Positions 11,321-23,094 of a DNA stretch of 64,000 nucleotides are shown here, piece after piece. A program made the position numbers and the translations under genes. The notes below the pieces were generated by a model. That model was given only the letters and a program-made list of their open reading frames with translations. It ran no database searches and was not told where the DNA came from. The stretch's first letter is position 1. The number at the start of each line of letters is the position of its first letter. Source of the stretch: Silene latifolia (lineage: Eukaryota > Streptophyta > Magnoliopsida > Caryophyllales > Caryophyllaceae); assembly GCF_048544455.1 (NCBI RefSeq), contig NC_133536.1, positions 23,190,152 to 23,254,151 of the forward strand. The letters are read 5' to 3'.

Positions 11321-11909
11321 GATATAGTGTGTGTTTGGCATAACTTTTCAAAGTGTTTTTGGACTTAAAAATACTTTTTGACAAACACACCCTATAATAT
11401 ATCTAAAAGTTAATAATAAATTCTCAAAAGCTTAAATACTTTCTTTTTACCCATAAAAATAGAAGCATCAATTTAGTACTCCTGTTTTTTGAAAACTACT
11501 TTTATAAAATTAAACTTAAAAAACGAAAACTCATTTTTATCAAACTAGGCTAAATATGATGGACGAGTAGTGGTAAGGCAATTGGAATCTAGTCAACTTT
11601 TTGACTGAAATAATGCATGTTTGTTGTAGTTGCAATCTTACACTTATACAAGTACTTAAATTTCCGAAGATAATGCCAGAATCTTTATGACAACAATGAG
11701 ATTTTGTGCAACACTAAATACTTGTTGTATACTTGACTACTTGTATAATGCAATAAGTATATATATATTTTTTATTTAATTATCTTAATAAATACAGAGT
11801 ATATAATAAATATAATACCAAGGCGTCCATAATCATATGCATCAATATTTAGATAGTGAGATATGTACAAATCCCAGCTTTTGTATTATTGTCAAATTAA
11901 TGGTTGGTC
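11321..11909. other. Intergenic, AT-rich
   Basis: Contains GTGTTTGGCATAACTTTT near 11330 and TTTTTATCAAACTAGG near 11535, which could be worn ends of a hAT-type MITE, but no clear duplication supports it. No coding sequence. Confidence 0.4.
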
Positions 11910-12032
11910 TAGTGATGGAATTAGGGCGGTCGGAAATTTCAATGTTTTTAGTTAAAAATTTTCATTTTTCAAGTTTCTTTTAAATTATTAGTCGTTCGTC
12001 TATGTTAGGGTCAATTCCTGAATCCGCCACTA
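11910..12032. mobile_element. Small hAT-like MITE
   Basis: The 123-bp unit starts TAGTGATGGAATTAGG and ends CCTGAATCCGCCACTA, imperfect inverted repeats resembling hAT ends. The flanking 8-mers GGTTGGTC (11902-11909) and AATTGGTC (12033-12040) agree at six of eight positions. Confidence 0.55.
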
Positions 12033-12440
12033 AATTGGTCCATGCTAGCGATCCAAATTAAAAAAATTACATCTTCAAAATAACAGAAATGTTAAGCTTG
12101 TATATGTAATAGGATTTTGATAAGATTCCAAATGTCGCATGGTCGCACACCTAATTTGGCTTGTTTGTGTTTGAGAGTTTGTCTTATATTGATCTTCTGG
12201 TCTTCTTCAAACGTTGTTGGCACGTAATTTTCAAAAGTGATACATTTTTTCCACCATTTGTGGTATATTATATGTTGTTAAAGAAGTTGTTTAATGTTTT
12301 GGTGGGTGATGATAGATTAGTAATTGTCATACGTACTCCTCTTAATAGTGTGCCCACGGAGATCGAGATGGAATTAGAAGGGGCAAATTTTAACTTGTAA
12401 ATCCAACCCGACCTTACGCGTTTTATATCGTCAAAACCCG
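12033..12440. other. Intergenic spacer before the LINE stack
   Basis: A 79-codon open frame (12161-12400) has no recognisable features. Nothing else is seen. Confidence 0.5.
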
Positions 12441-13350
12441 AAATAGTAGGAGGGCTGTATGTTTGCCAGTTGAATTAGTAGGAGGGCTGTATGTTTGCCA
12501 GTTAGACCCTTTGAGATAGATATGATTTACCCATTTCACCCATAAATGATCGGGCTTAGTTGCTATCCACCATACAAGCTTTCCAACGGCTGCTTTATTC
12601 CAGACCAGTTCATCTTTAAAACCCAGGCCTCCTTCTTTTTTTTGGCTTGCAGACTTTATCCCAAGATACTAAAGGAGTTCTGATGTACTCAGTCCCCCCC
12701 CATCCCAAAGAAAGTTCCTGCAAATTTGGTCTATCCTGATAATAACACCTTTAGGTAGGATAAACATAGAGGCCCAGTAATTATGGAAAGTTTTCAGTAC
12801 AACTTTGACTAGGACCAATCTACCTGCATAAGATAATTTCCTGGTCCCCAAACCCCTAATTTTATTGATAATCTTTTCAATTGGAGGTTTGAAATCCTGA
12901 GCATTCAATCTTGTAGTCTTCATGGGAACCCCCAAATACCTAAAAGGTAGTTTGCCCACAAAGCCTAATATCTGCAAGATTTCAGTTTTCAACTCTGACT
13001 TGACTCTATTAAGATAAGCATTAGACTTACCCTTACTCATTTTGAGTCCAGAAGTATGAGAGAAAGTAGCAAAAGTTCTCAACATAGTCATAATAGAGTG
13101 AGCATCCCCTTACAGAATAAGAGTAAGTCATCAGCAAACATTAGATGTGTTAACTTCATAAGCTTGCACAAAGGGTGATATCTGAATTTTAATGATCAGT
13201 AGTATGGGCCAGGAGCCTTGATAGATAGTCCATGCATATAGTGAAAAGAAGAGGGGAAAAGGGATCCCCTTGTCTTAACCCTCTTTGTCCCTTAAAGAAG
13301 CCAAAATGATTCCCATTAAGGTTAGGGAGTAGCTTGCTCAGGTCACACAT
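12441..13350 (-). pseudogene. Host LINE, piece 4 of 4: reverse transcriptase palm to post-RT
   Basis: The 3'-most surviving piece of an L1-type ORF2. It shows the RT segment GQRGLRQGDPFSPLLF (near 13270-13320), the catalytic FADD motif (near 13122-13137, frame-shifted from its neighbours), SHTSGLKMSKGKSNAY, PFRYLGVPMKTTRLN, and post-RT text reading DHLWVKWVNHIYLKG near 12510-12550. A unit of about 33 bases (AGTAGGAGGGCTGTATGTTT core) is tandemly duplicated at 12444-12507. The element ends abruptly near 12440 without a poly(A), so it is truncated. E1 interrupts it at 13350/23090 within the RT text WIMQCV. Confidence 0.85.
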
Positions 13351-14773
13351 TGTGACACCCCCATACTCCGAGTGCCTTACCAGGACCACTCAGGTATAAG
13401 AACGTCACCATCTCGGTTTTCCGAGGCAATGATAATAAAATGACAATAACGAAACATAATTTAAATAGTAATAAAGTTTAAGTGATTACAATTCCAAATC
13501 CAAAATCCAAACTGACAAAAGGTACAATACATGTTCTCAAAAACCAAATGTCTAAACAGCTAAAATATGACAGCGGAAGACTCTAATCAGGCTCGTGGTG
13601 ACACATCCCAGCTAGCCCAAATGCCTCTAGTCAAACCTGCTCAACAACTGCTCACCATCCCCGAATGGATCACCACAGTTTTTAAAACAATTAAACGGGG
13701 TCAGTACTAATTACACAAAATAAGATACAAGACAACAAATACCAAACAGCTCAATCATCACATCAAACCCCGGTCTCCATAATCAATCTCCACGTAACTG
13801 ACTACACACTAAAGTGTGTAGCCCTGCCAGAGTACCCATCGCAACAGATACTCCACATCGCTAGTGGGGGACCGCAGCCGTACCCACCAAATCCCCGCTC
13901 ATCTCTATCGAGCGATAAACCCAAGTCCATTAATGTGCACATCCCTTCTGTGGCGGGTTCCACAGAAGGCGAATCATGGGCGTGAAGCCACTCTCGCAAG
14001 TGACTCCACTCAGCCAGGGACACGCCCCGAAGAACACAGACAGATAAACAGTAACCATAAAACCAAAATAAACAACCGTCTGAATCAATCAACAAGATAT
14101 AATCACAACTGTCTGAATCAATCAACAATCACTAACTACAACACAATCACCACACATATCATGTAACTAATACTGAGTAGGGAAAACCCTACCTGGAATG
14201 CAACACAAATAGCAGACGATCTAGCAGCTGTCTCAAAACCGTTCTTCTACGAATCCTCCTCCTATTTACATAATCATACAATCACTACTAACACAACAAA
14301 TCATAAAAACCCCCAATCCCAAAATTAGGGTTTAAACAAAGTCAACCAAACGCTATAAAATTGGTATGTAGGACTTACCCTTGACGCAAGGATCACAAGG
14401 ACACAAAGAACAACGAAATTCGACCTCTCAAGCTCCGGGATTTGCCAATAATGCAGATGAAGAGAACAACGTAGTTTGAATCTCCTTTTTGAGTGTATTA
14501 GGTTTATAAAAGTGTTTAGGAAAGATAACGACATATTATATATACTAATCCGTATTATTAACAAAACCCGTCAAAACATAACCCGCTAACCGACCTACTC
14601 GATCGAGTAAGTAACGTACTCGATCGAGTGCCCCTTACTCGATCGAGTGCAGAGGCTACTCGATCGAGTACCCTACAGGCAGAATACTGTTTCGTAAATC
14701 AAAACATCCTTACTCGACAGAGTAAGCCCCACTCGATAGAGTACCCAGAGACTCATAAAACCGTAGTATTACA
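13351..14773 (-). repeat. E1 3' LTR (left on plus strand)
   Basis: 1423 bp, TGTGACACCC to TATTACA on the plus strand. Contains the hairpin CTACACACTAAAGTGTGTAG (13802-13821) and palindrome cluster B. It pairs with 21669-23089. Confidence 0.95.
14597..14742. repeat. ACTCGATCGAGT palindrome cluster B (E1 LTR)
   Basis: Perfect 12-bp copies start at 14597, 14618, 14637 and 14658 (spacing 21, 19, 21). Degenerate copies ACTCGACAGAGT at 14712 and ACTCGATAGAGT at 14731 are 19 apart. Confidence 0.95.
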
Positions 14774-14780
14774 GTCTTCG

Positions 14781-14810
14781 CTCCTTAAAAAGAACTTCGT
14801 CCCCGAAGTT
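14781..14810 (-). other. E1 polypurine tract with adjacent stem-loop
   Basis: On the minus strand AACTTCGGGGACGAAGTT (14793-14810) can fold into a 7-bp stem, followed by an A/G-rich stretch leading to the 3' LTR. The same block borders the E2 and E4 LTRs. Confidence 0.7.
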
Positions 14811-15008
14811 CAATCAACAACAAAACAAAAACACACTAACCCTCTCCCGACACAACAACAAAAACAAAACTCAACATAAAAAAAAACTCCGACACATACT
14901 ACCAACCAAACTCAACCCGACTCAAACCACTACTAACTATACCAAAGACAACACAAAAGATGTAAAAACTCTTCGCGACCATCTCCTACCCCCCTAAAAG
15001 AAACAAGG

Positions 15009-16912
15009 TTACGTCCCCGTAACCATACATACCTGATAAAAAAGAAACAGATAGCACTCTCTCATGGCCTCCTCCGCCTCCCATGTAGCTTCCTCGACCT
15101 CATGATTAGACCAAAGGATCTTAAGCAAGACCGTCTCACCATGTCTAGTATTCCTAACCTTCCGGTCAAGAATATGTTTAGGCACCTCAAGATAAGACAA
15201 GGACTCATCTAGCTCTATGTTCTCCACCTCTAACACATGTGATAGATCACTCACATACTTCCGTAGCTGAGACACATGAAACACATTATGTACCCTATCC
15301 AAAGCAGACGGTAAAGCCAAACGATAAGCAACCTCTCTAACCCGGTCTAAGATCTCATACGGTCCTATGAACTTCTGGCTCTACTTCCCTTTCTTACCAA
15401 ATCTCATAACCCCACGCATAGGAGACACTTTCAAAAGAACCTTGTCCCCAACCTGGAACTCTATATCCCGGCGATGTAGATCTGCATAACTCTTTTGTCT
15501 ATCCTGAGCCGCTCTCATCCTCTCCCTGATCAGCTTAATCTGCTCTACCATCTCATGTACCATCTCTGGTCCTAGAACCACTGCCTCAACACTGTCGTCC
15601 CAACAAATCGGACTCCTACATCTCCTCCCATATAAAGCCTCAAATGGCGCCATGCCAATACTGGTGTGATAGCTGTTGTTGTAAGAAAACTCAATCAAAT
15701 CTAACCTTTGTTCCCAGCTACCATCAAAATCCATCACACAAGCTCGTAACATATCCTCAAGGGTCTTGATTGTCCCTCTGTCTGACCATCTGTCGCAGGA
15801 TGAAATGCTGTACTCATCTTCAAAGTAGTTCCCAAAGACTCCTGCAACTCTTTCCAAAACCTTGAGATAAACCTCGCATCTCTGTCAGATACTATGTCTT
15901 TAGGCACCCCGTGTAATCTCAGCACATTCTTTCGATAAGCCATAGCCAATTGTGCCTTAGTCCATGTATCTTTCAATGGCACAAAATGAGCTTACTTGGT
16001 CAGTCGATCCACTATAACCCATATCATGTTGTTACCCTGCTGACTCTTTGGCAAACCCACAATAAAATCCATAGCAATAGACTCCCACTTCCACTCCGGT
16101 ACCTCAAGAGACTGAATCTTACCTTGTGGTCGTCGCTGCTCCCCTTTAACTCTCTGACATGTCAAACAACGGGCCACGAACTCAGCTGTTTTTTTCTTCA
16201 TCGCAGGCCACCAGAAAGTCTTCTTTAAATCCTTGTATAGCTTGTCACCACCTGGATGTACCGAATATGGTGTACAATGTGCCTCTGTCATGATTGTCTT
16301 TTTCAGCTCCTCATCATTAGGGACACACCACCTTCTATCAAACCTCAAACTACCATCTGTATGAATAGAGAATCTGGACACTGTCCCTTTCCCTACTCCA
16401 GCTCTCCACTCCACCATCTTAGGATCCAACTCTTGTTTACCGCGAATATCATCATAAAGATCAGGCTGCACTGTCAAATCTCTTATGGCATCCCCTTTCT
16501 AGATCATATGTATCCCAAACTTCCCAACCTCATCTCTCAATCTCATTAAAGATATGGCTATGCACAAAGAATGTACACTCTTCCTACTCAGAGCATCTGC
16601 AACCACATTGGCTTTCCCTTCATGGTAGATAATATCCATGTCATAATCGCCAATCAGCTCCATCCACCTCCTCTGTCTCATGTTCAACTCTTTTTGAGTG
16701 AAGATGTACTTGAGACTCTTGTGATCTGAAAATACCTTAAAGGTCGCCCCATATAGGTAATGTCTCCAAATCTTGAGAGCAAACACCACTGCACCCAACT
16801 CCAGATCGTGTGTAGGAAAATTCTCCTCATAAGGCTTCAATTGCCTAGAAGCATAGGCAATCACTTTACTATTCTGCATCAACACACATCCCAACCCATT
16901 CTTTGAAGCATC
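15009..16912 (-). pseudogene. E1 pol, distal part: RNase H, integrase, chromodomain
   Basis: Continues the pol frame after the nested solo LTR. RNase [21 protein letters not shown] and [16 protein letters not shown] (16565-16890). Integrase zinc region with the H/C pairs in HCTPYSVHPGG and CLTCQ (near 16150-16290). Catalytic DDE region: MDFIVGLP, SDRDARF and FHPATDGQTEGQ (15780-16080). C-terminal domain VGDKVLLKVSPMRGVMRFG (15385-15440). Chromodomain-like tail VLLKILWSNHEVEEATWEAE (15055-15140), the feature that marks chromoviruses and is thought to guide integration to heterochromatin. In-frame stops lie at about 16499, 15992 and 15381, and a one-base shift near 15780. It cannot produce protein. 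Confidence 0.9.
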
Positions 16913-18159
16913 TGAAAGATCATAGATCCATATTAGACTCTCTAATAAAAATTAAATTATCTCATAATTTATCATTTTGATGATCTATATAACATGCATG
17001 CAATATATAAGCATAAAAATGAAAGTTTAAGGAAAAACAATTTCCTTACATTGAGAAATGGTAGTATTTAGGCACAACCAAGATCACCCATCTTGGTTGT
17101 TCTTGAACTATTAAGAATGGCAATATCATCCAATCTTCAAATTAGAAGAGCTCCTTTAAGTTTCACCCAAGAACAAACCTCCAACTCATATGATTAATTT
17201 TAACTAGAAATTAACCATATAACCCTTGAATATTATGTAAATAATACTAACACTCTTAGTATTTATTTTGTTTTACTAACAATCTTAGAAAAAATGATGC
17301 TTATGATTTTTAGAGAGATAGACCAATTATTTTTCACATGCAAAAGTGTACAAGTGAAGTTGTGTAAAAAAAAAAACAACAATTGGAGTGTATATAGGGG
17401 GAAAGTGGCGGGTGGATTGTATGGAGTGAGGGAGTCCACTTGTTTTAATTTTTGTCCAATCTTATATCACATGCAAATGATAATAAGATGACTTATGGAA
17501 GAAACAACAAGTAAAGTGAAATGATTATGTCTATAATCATCCACTACACTCCATTTACACGGTCCAATGTCCCATTTACGGGTCCATTTTGGTTCTAATA
17601 TTTGTCACACAAATACGTGTAAATTTTATTTAAACATCGTACTATGTTTAAATACTTCCCGATTAATATCGTCTAAAACACTCCGTAAATATACGTGTAC
17701 CGCTACACATATATATTTTACGTACCAATACTAATCACATTAGTCAATTAGTACTAATTTAATAATTAACTGCTTAATCATTAATTCCTGTCTCAAATAA
17801 TTTATTATTCAATTATCGCATAATTAAATAATAATTTCCGCACCTCGAGTTCACAACTCGATATATCTCTAAATCAATTTGATCGACTAACCTTTTAGTC
17901 ATTTTATCAAGGGACTAATTTAAACTGTATCGCATACAATTAATTAGCTTTCGTGTTGGGGCTCGTTCCTTTAGGTGTGACCGAAAGGGATCAGCTGAAC
18001 ACCGCCGTCTCACGATAGTAACGTCAAACCCTAGTTGGCCAACCGTTACCGATATACGTTGATCAGCTGACTAGTATTGCCAATGAATATCCCATGCATA
18101 TTCCTTAATGAGATTTAATAATATTATCATGCACTATTGTGGAGGACAAAACTCCAACA
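16913..18159 (-). mobile_element. Solo LTR nested in E1 RNase H
   Basis: A 1247-bp TG...CA unit, plus-strand TGAAAGATCATAG to AACTCCAACA. It sits inside the E1 codons for the YADAS motif. Flanking 5-mers are GCATC (16908-16912) and ACATC (18160-18164), a duplication with one changed base. No internal domain or primer site is present. The minus-strand start TGTTGGAGTTTTG suits a plant LTR, but I cannot assign the superfamily. A short frame (17294-17491) inside it is not a gene. Confidence 0.85.
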
Positions 18160-19622
18160 ACATCTGCATACACTTCAAAGTTCTCACTCCCTTCAGGCAA
18201 TGCTAAGACTGGAGCTGTGGTCAAACGCTCCTTTAATGTTTGGAACGTCGTGTCACAACTCTCATCCCAACGAAACCTGTTCTCTTTCCTTATCAAGGAT
18301 GTCATAGGTCTAGCAATCTTGGAGAAATCTTTCACGAATCGTCGATAATACCCAGCTAAACCCAAGAAACTCCTGATCTCAGCTACATTCTTCGGTGCTT
18401 CCCACTTGGTAACTGCCTCAATCTTTGTAGGATCCACAGCTACCCCTTCCTTAGAAATCACATGCCCCAAAAGGGCAACTTTCTCTAACCAGAACTCACA
18501 CTTGGACAACTTTGCGTACAACTCATGCTCTCTCAAGGTCTGCAACACAATCCTCAGATGCTCCTCATGCTCCTCCTTAGTCTTAGAAAAGACTAAGATG
18601 TCATCTATGAAAACCACCACAAACTTGTCCAAAAACTGACTGAAGACTCTGTTCATCAAATCCATAAATACAGCGGGTGCATTAGATAACCCAAACGGCA
18701 TCACTACATACTCATAATGGCCATACCTCGACGTGAAAGCTGTCTTTGGTATGTCCTCCTCTCTAATCTTCACCTGATGGTACCCCGACCTAAAATCAAT
18801 CTTATAAAAGACTGTTGCACCACTCAACTGATCAAACATGTCATCTATCCTTGGCAAAGGATACTTGTTCTTCACCGTCACTCTGTTCAGCTCCATGTAA
18901 TCTATGCACAACCTCAGGCTCCCATCTTTCTTTTTCACAAACAGAACTGGCGCTCCCCACGGTGATACACTAGGTCTAATGTATCCCCTCTCAATCAGAT
19001 CATCTAACTGCTTCCCGAGCTCCTCCAACTCCTTAGGATCCATCCGGTGCGGTGCCTTAGAGATTGGCCCCGTCCCCTGCCACTCAACACTGAAATCTAT
19101 CTCCCTCTTCGGTGGCAACCCCGGAATCTCCTCTGGAAAGACATCTGGAAACTCCCCCACAACTGGTATATGCTTAACTGTCGGACTCTCCATCCTGTCA
19201 TCTCTCACATGGCACAAGATCAACGGGCACCCCTTCCTCAGATAGGACTTCAAGGTCACAGCTATAATCAACTTAACTTTGGGTTTGACAACAAACCCAC
19301 GATAAGACACACTAATGCCCTTAGGACCTCTCAGAGAAACTTTCTTTTGATGACAATCTATCTTAGCTTTGTACTTTCCCAACCAATCCATCCCGACTAT
19401 CATCTCAAAGCCCTCTAAAGGAAACTCTAGCAAGTCTACAGGTAGATCAACTTGCCCAACTATCATGGATACACCTCTATACAACCTCCCACACGATACA
19501 GACTCACCCGAAGGTATGAAAACTTCCTCTCTTATAGACTCATACTCTCTCAGACCCAACCTTTTAGCATGACTCGAAGATACAAACGACTGTGACGCCC
19601 CCGAATCAAACAAAATAAAGGT
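18160..19622 (-). pseudogene. E1 pol, proximal part: protease and reverse transcriptase
   Basis: In frame with gag, separated from it by a single TAA at 19623-19625. The aspartic protease shows [10 protein letters not shown] with the catalytic Asp-Ser-Gly. RT motifs in order: [55 protein letters not shown], then the catalytic [10 protein letters not shown] near 18590-18620, [12 protein letters not shown], and [19 protein letters not shown]. The RNase H start (ENFEVYAD) is cut by the nested solo LTR. This is the longest uninterrupted pol stretch in E1, and its RT catalytic residues are preserved. Confidence 0.93.
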
Positions 19623-20852
19623 TTAAACACCATTAACAAGAAAAGTACCTATGATAATGTGAGCATCATCCTCAGCTGCTTTCTTCTCCATCATAAACAG
19701 CTTGCCACAGGTCTTCTGCCCACCTCCTTGGACAGTACTAGCTGAAGTAGCCGGTTTAGCACCCGACCCTTGGTTGTTGTTGGTGTTTGTTGCTGGTCTC
19801 TGATAAGAATTACCGCCATTGCGGTTGCCCCCACCGTTGTTGTTCTGACCTCCCCTGTTGTTCCATGACCCAGTCGGTCTGTTACTCGCATAACTCTGTG
19901 CAGGACCCTGTGAAAAGCTTCCCTGTTCCGGCCTCTGGAAACCTCCACTCACCGCACTGGTGCACTCATGTCTCTTGTGGCCCATACTGCCACAGTTGTA
20001 GCAGGTCATACCCCAGCTACCACCACTACCACGGCCTCGCCCGAATAAAGCCCCAGCACTAAACCCCGAGCCCGAGGAATATGCTCTTGCCTGAGTGTGG
20101 TTACCCTTCTTATAGTTGGATTGCCCACCTCCCTCACTCTCAGCCTTTCTTTTCTCAGCACCTCTCTCTCGGGTCATCTCCACCAGCCTCTCAGCCCTCC
20201 CAACTCTCTCATAAGCTTCCTTAACATCCGTAAGGACTCCCACAGGTAGCTTCTCCATGATCTTGGGGGTCAACCTCTTCTCAAATCTCAAAGCTATATT
20301 CTCATCACTCAACCCCATATCCTCAGCATACCCAGCCTTCTCATTAAACTTACGGTAGTACTCAGCCACCGTCATGTCAGATGCCATCTTAAACTCATCG
20401 AACTTCTCCCTCAACTTGCTCCTCACATGTTCCGGTACGAACTCTCGCCTCATGGCTCTCCTGAACTCATCCCAAGGTATAGCAGATAGTCCCTTCTTCA
20501 TGTACATCTCCCTAGAACCCACCTTGACCTTATCCCACCACTCACCTGCCGCTTCCCTCAAGTAGAATGCTGCTTGTTCCACTTTCAACTCATCCGGATA
20601 ATGAACTAACTCCAAGAGATTCTCCATCTCCCTATGCCAATTATCCAGAAGAATTGGCTCCCCAGTTCCCTTATACTCTTTCGGACTGAACCTCGATATG
20701 TGGATGCTGATCTTGGAGTGATCAACCTCCTTATCCTTTCCCACTCTCTTCAATGCTTCTGTAAGAGCATCCTGGTGCTCCAACATCTTTACTATATCAT
20801 CGGTGGTCATGTTCTCAGCTCTAACATACAGGGCGTTTCTCTTTGGCGGCAT
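19623..20852 (-). CDS. E1 gag polyprotein
   Basis: Open frame of about 409 codons ending at a TAA that separates it from protease in the same frame. I start it at MPPKRNALYVRAENM because upstream in-frame residues (to 20933) look like leader and this start is typical of plant chromovirus gag. The Retrotrans_gag domain includes LLDNWHREMENLL, AAFYLREAAGEWWDKV, FRRAMRREFVPEHVRSKLRE and DMTVAEYYRKFNEKAGYAED. A Gly/Ser/Asn-rich stretch surrounds one CCHC knuckle, CYNCGSMGHKRHEC. Gag would form the virus-like particle and package the RNA. E4 shares leader sequence with E1, so this gag type is a candidate packager for it. Confidence 0.92.
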   Translation of the reverse strand: MPPKRNALYVRAENMTTDDIVKMLEHQDALTEALKRVGKDKEVDHSKISIHISRFSPKEYKGTGEPILLDNWHREMENLLELVHYPDELKVEQAAFYLREAAGEWWDKVKVGSREMYMKKGLSAIPWDEFRRAMRREFVPEHVRSKLREKFDEFKMASDMTVAEYYRKFNEKAGYAEDMGLSDENIALRFEKRLTPKIMEKLPVGVLTDVKEAYERVGRAERLVEMTRERGAEKRKAESEGGGQSNYKKGNHTQARAYSSGSGFSAGALFGRGRGSGGSWGMTCYNCGSMGHKRHECTSAVSGGFQRPEQGSFSQGPAQSYASNRPTGSWNNRGGQNNNGGGNRNGGNSYQRPATNTNNNQGSGAKPATSASTVQGGGQKTCGKLFMMEKKAAEDDAHIIIGTFLVNGV

Positions 20853-20931
20853 CTTGAAACTATATAAGAAAAGGTAGATATAAACACGCATACTATATCC
20901 CACAAACACGTATATAACCTGCACAGACCCC

Positions 20932-21180
20932 ACTCGTTCGAGTGCCCAACCTACTCGATCGAGTGCCTCGACTCCATAACCTAATCAGACTTCTGCCCAA
21001 AAACATACTCGACCGAGCTGACAAGCCACTCGATCGAGCACCCCCTACTCGATCGAGTGCCCCTATGTACTCGATCGAGTACCCAAAAACACGATTCTGT
21101 CCAGAAAAACATCAAACTACCTACTCGACCGAGTCACACCCACTCGATCGAGTACCCCCCCCCACTCGATCGAGTCATGC
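20932..21180. repeat. ACTCGATCGAGT palindrome cluster C (E1 leader)
   Basis: Between primer site and gag. Copies, several degenerate, start near 20932, 20953, 21007, 21028, 21047, 21069, 21123, 21142 and 21164, with spacings mostly 19, 21 or 22 inside groups. Confidence 0.9.
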
Positions 21181-21654
21181 AGACTCGTATACACTACCTG
21201 CATGTTCATCTCACTTTCCCAACATTATATACCGCTACTATACTTTCAATAAGATAGCAACAACTACGCATACATTTCTATGCAACTCTTTATGTAATCA
21301 ACAAACGATCTATTCATATTATCAATATGCCACATTATAAACATCCAACATACTTTTCATTCAATTCAACATATGAAACATTTATCTTTCAACTTTTATC
21401 CATACCTCCAATTCTCCACATTCGACATCCAACAATTCACAACACATGCCACTATATACACATACAGACCAAAAGACAACACATACGACCCTGACATGTA
21501 CCCTATGTGACCGGTCCAAAATTGCAGGGCGAGTTCGTGACTTTAGGACGTCTCCCAAGCCTTTGCATTAGCTCCTACAACTTCTACCCCGGGTTCATTT
21601 TAATTGACACCCTATGTTCATTAGATTCATTGGTTACAGGTTTCAGGATCGTCT
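21181..21654 (-). other. E1 5' leader, non-coding
   Basis: AT-rich leader between primer site and cluster C. Positions 21500-21668 closely match 48000-48161 of E4 (GGGCGAGTTCG, GACTTTAGGACGTCTCCCAA, TTTGCATTAGCTCCTACAAC), linking the two elements. Confidence 0.75.
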
Positions 21655-21665
21655 CTCTGATACCA
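21655..21665 (-). other. E1 primer-binding site (initiator Met tRNA)
   Basis: Minus strand TGGTATCAGAG, three bases downstream of the 5' LTR end, complementary to the 3' end of plant initiator tRNA-Met. The same 11 bases occur in E2 (40377-40387) and E4 (48148-48158). Confidence 0.85.
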
Positions 21666-21668
21666 CTT

Positions 21669-23089
21669 TGTGACACCCCCATACTTCGAGTGCCTTACCA
21701 GGACCACTCAGGTATAAGAACGTCACCATCTCGGTTTCCCGAGGCAATGATAATCAAATGACAATAACGAAACATAATTAAAATAGTAATGAAGTTTAAG
21801 TGATTACAATTCCAAATCCAAAATCCAAACTGACAAAAGGTACAATACATGTTCTCAAAAACCAAATGTCTAAACAGCTAAAATATGACAGCGGAAGACT
21901 CTAATCAGCTCGTGGTGACACATCCCAGCTAGCCCAAATGCCTCTAGTCAAACCTGCTCAACAACTGCTCACCATCTCCGAATGCATCACCACAGTTTTT
22001 AAAACAATTAAACGGGGTCAGTACTAATTACACAAAACAAGATACAAGACAACAAATACCAAACAGCTCAATCATCACATCAAATCCCGGTCTCCATAAT
22101 CAATCTCCACGTAACTGACTACACACTAAAGTGTGTAGCCCTGCCAGAGTACCCATCGCAACAGATACTCCACACCGCAGTGGGGGACCGCGGCCGTACC
22201 CACCAAATCCCCGCTCATCTCCATCGAGCGATAAACCCAAGTCCATTAATGTTCACATCCCTTCTGTGGCGGGTTCCACAGAAAGCGAATCATGGGCGTG
22301 AAGCCACTCTCGCAAGTGACTTCACTCAGCCAGGGACACGCCCCGAAGAACACAGACAGATAAATAGTAACCATAACACCAAAATCAACAACCGTCTGAA
22401 TCAATCAACCAGATATAATCACAACTGTCTGAATCAATCAACAATCACTAACTATAGCACAATCGCCACACATATCATGTAACTAATACTGAGTAGGGAA
22501 AACCCTACCTGGAATGCAACACAAACAGCAGACGATCTAGCAGCTGTCTCAAAATCGTTCTTCTACGAATCCTCCTCCTATTCACATAATCATACAATCA
22601 CTACTAACACAACAAATCATAAAAACCCCCAATCCCAAAATTAGGGTTTAAACAAAGTCAACCAAACGCTATAAAATTGGTATGTAGGACTTACCCTTGA
22701 CGCAAGGATCACAAGGACACAAAGAACAACGAAATTCGACCTCTCAAGCTCCGGGATTTGCCAATAATGCGGATGAAGAGAACAACGTAGTTTGAATCTT
22801 CTTTTTGAGTGTATTAGGTTTATAAAAGTGTTTAGGAAAGATAACGACATATTATATATACTAATCCGCATTATTAACAAAACCCGTCAAAACATAACCC
22901 GCTAACCGACCTACTCGATCGAGTAAGTAACGTACTCGATCGAGTGCCCCTTACTCAATCGAGTGCCAAGGCTACTCGATCGATTACCCTACATGCATAA
23001 TACTGTTTCGTAAATCAAAACACCTTTACTCGACAGAGTAAGCCCTAGTCGATAGAGTACCCAGAGACTCATAAAACCGTAGTATTACA
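21669..23089 (-). repeat. E1 5' LTR (right on plus strand)
   Basis: 1421 bp, near-identical to 13351-14773. Hairpin at 22119-22138. Palindrome cluster D at 22913, 22934, 22953 and 22974 keeps the 21/19/21 spacing although two copies carry point changes. Confidence 0.95.
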
Positions 23090-23094
23090 CACAT

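Larger units (their letters stand above)
13351..23089 (-). mobile_element. E1: Ty3/gypsy chromovirus (Tekay/Del-like), with nested solo LTR
   Basis: A complete 9.7-kb element in minus orientation. LTRs are at 13351-14773 and 21669-23089, and the target duplication CACAT is at 13346-13350 and 23090-23094. The primer site TGGTATCAGAG (initiator Met tRNA) lies at 21655-21665. Gag, protease, RT, RNase H, integrase and a chromodomain-like tail are encoded in that order. Order and chromodomain identify a chromovirus; Tekay/Del is the likely lineage, by LTR length and style. The LTRs are nearly identical by eye, yet the polyprotein has several stops, at least one frameshift and a 1.25-kb insertion. 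It is therefore relatively recent but inactive. Confidence 0.92.

Noticed and set aside
11330..11545. hAT-type MITE with GTGTTTGGCA-like ends
   Set aside because: Inverted ends match only weakly and flanking octamers do not agree.
18904..19572. Plus-strand frames opposite E1 protease and RT
   Set aside because: Antisense shadows of a well-identified pol gene.
13864..22482. Matching 100-codon frames in both E1 LTRs (13864-14166 and 22180-22482) as a conserved gene
   Set aside because: They are identical only because LTRs are copies. The composition is low-complexity and no start context or family feature is seen.
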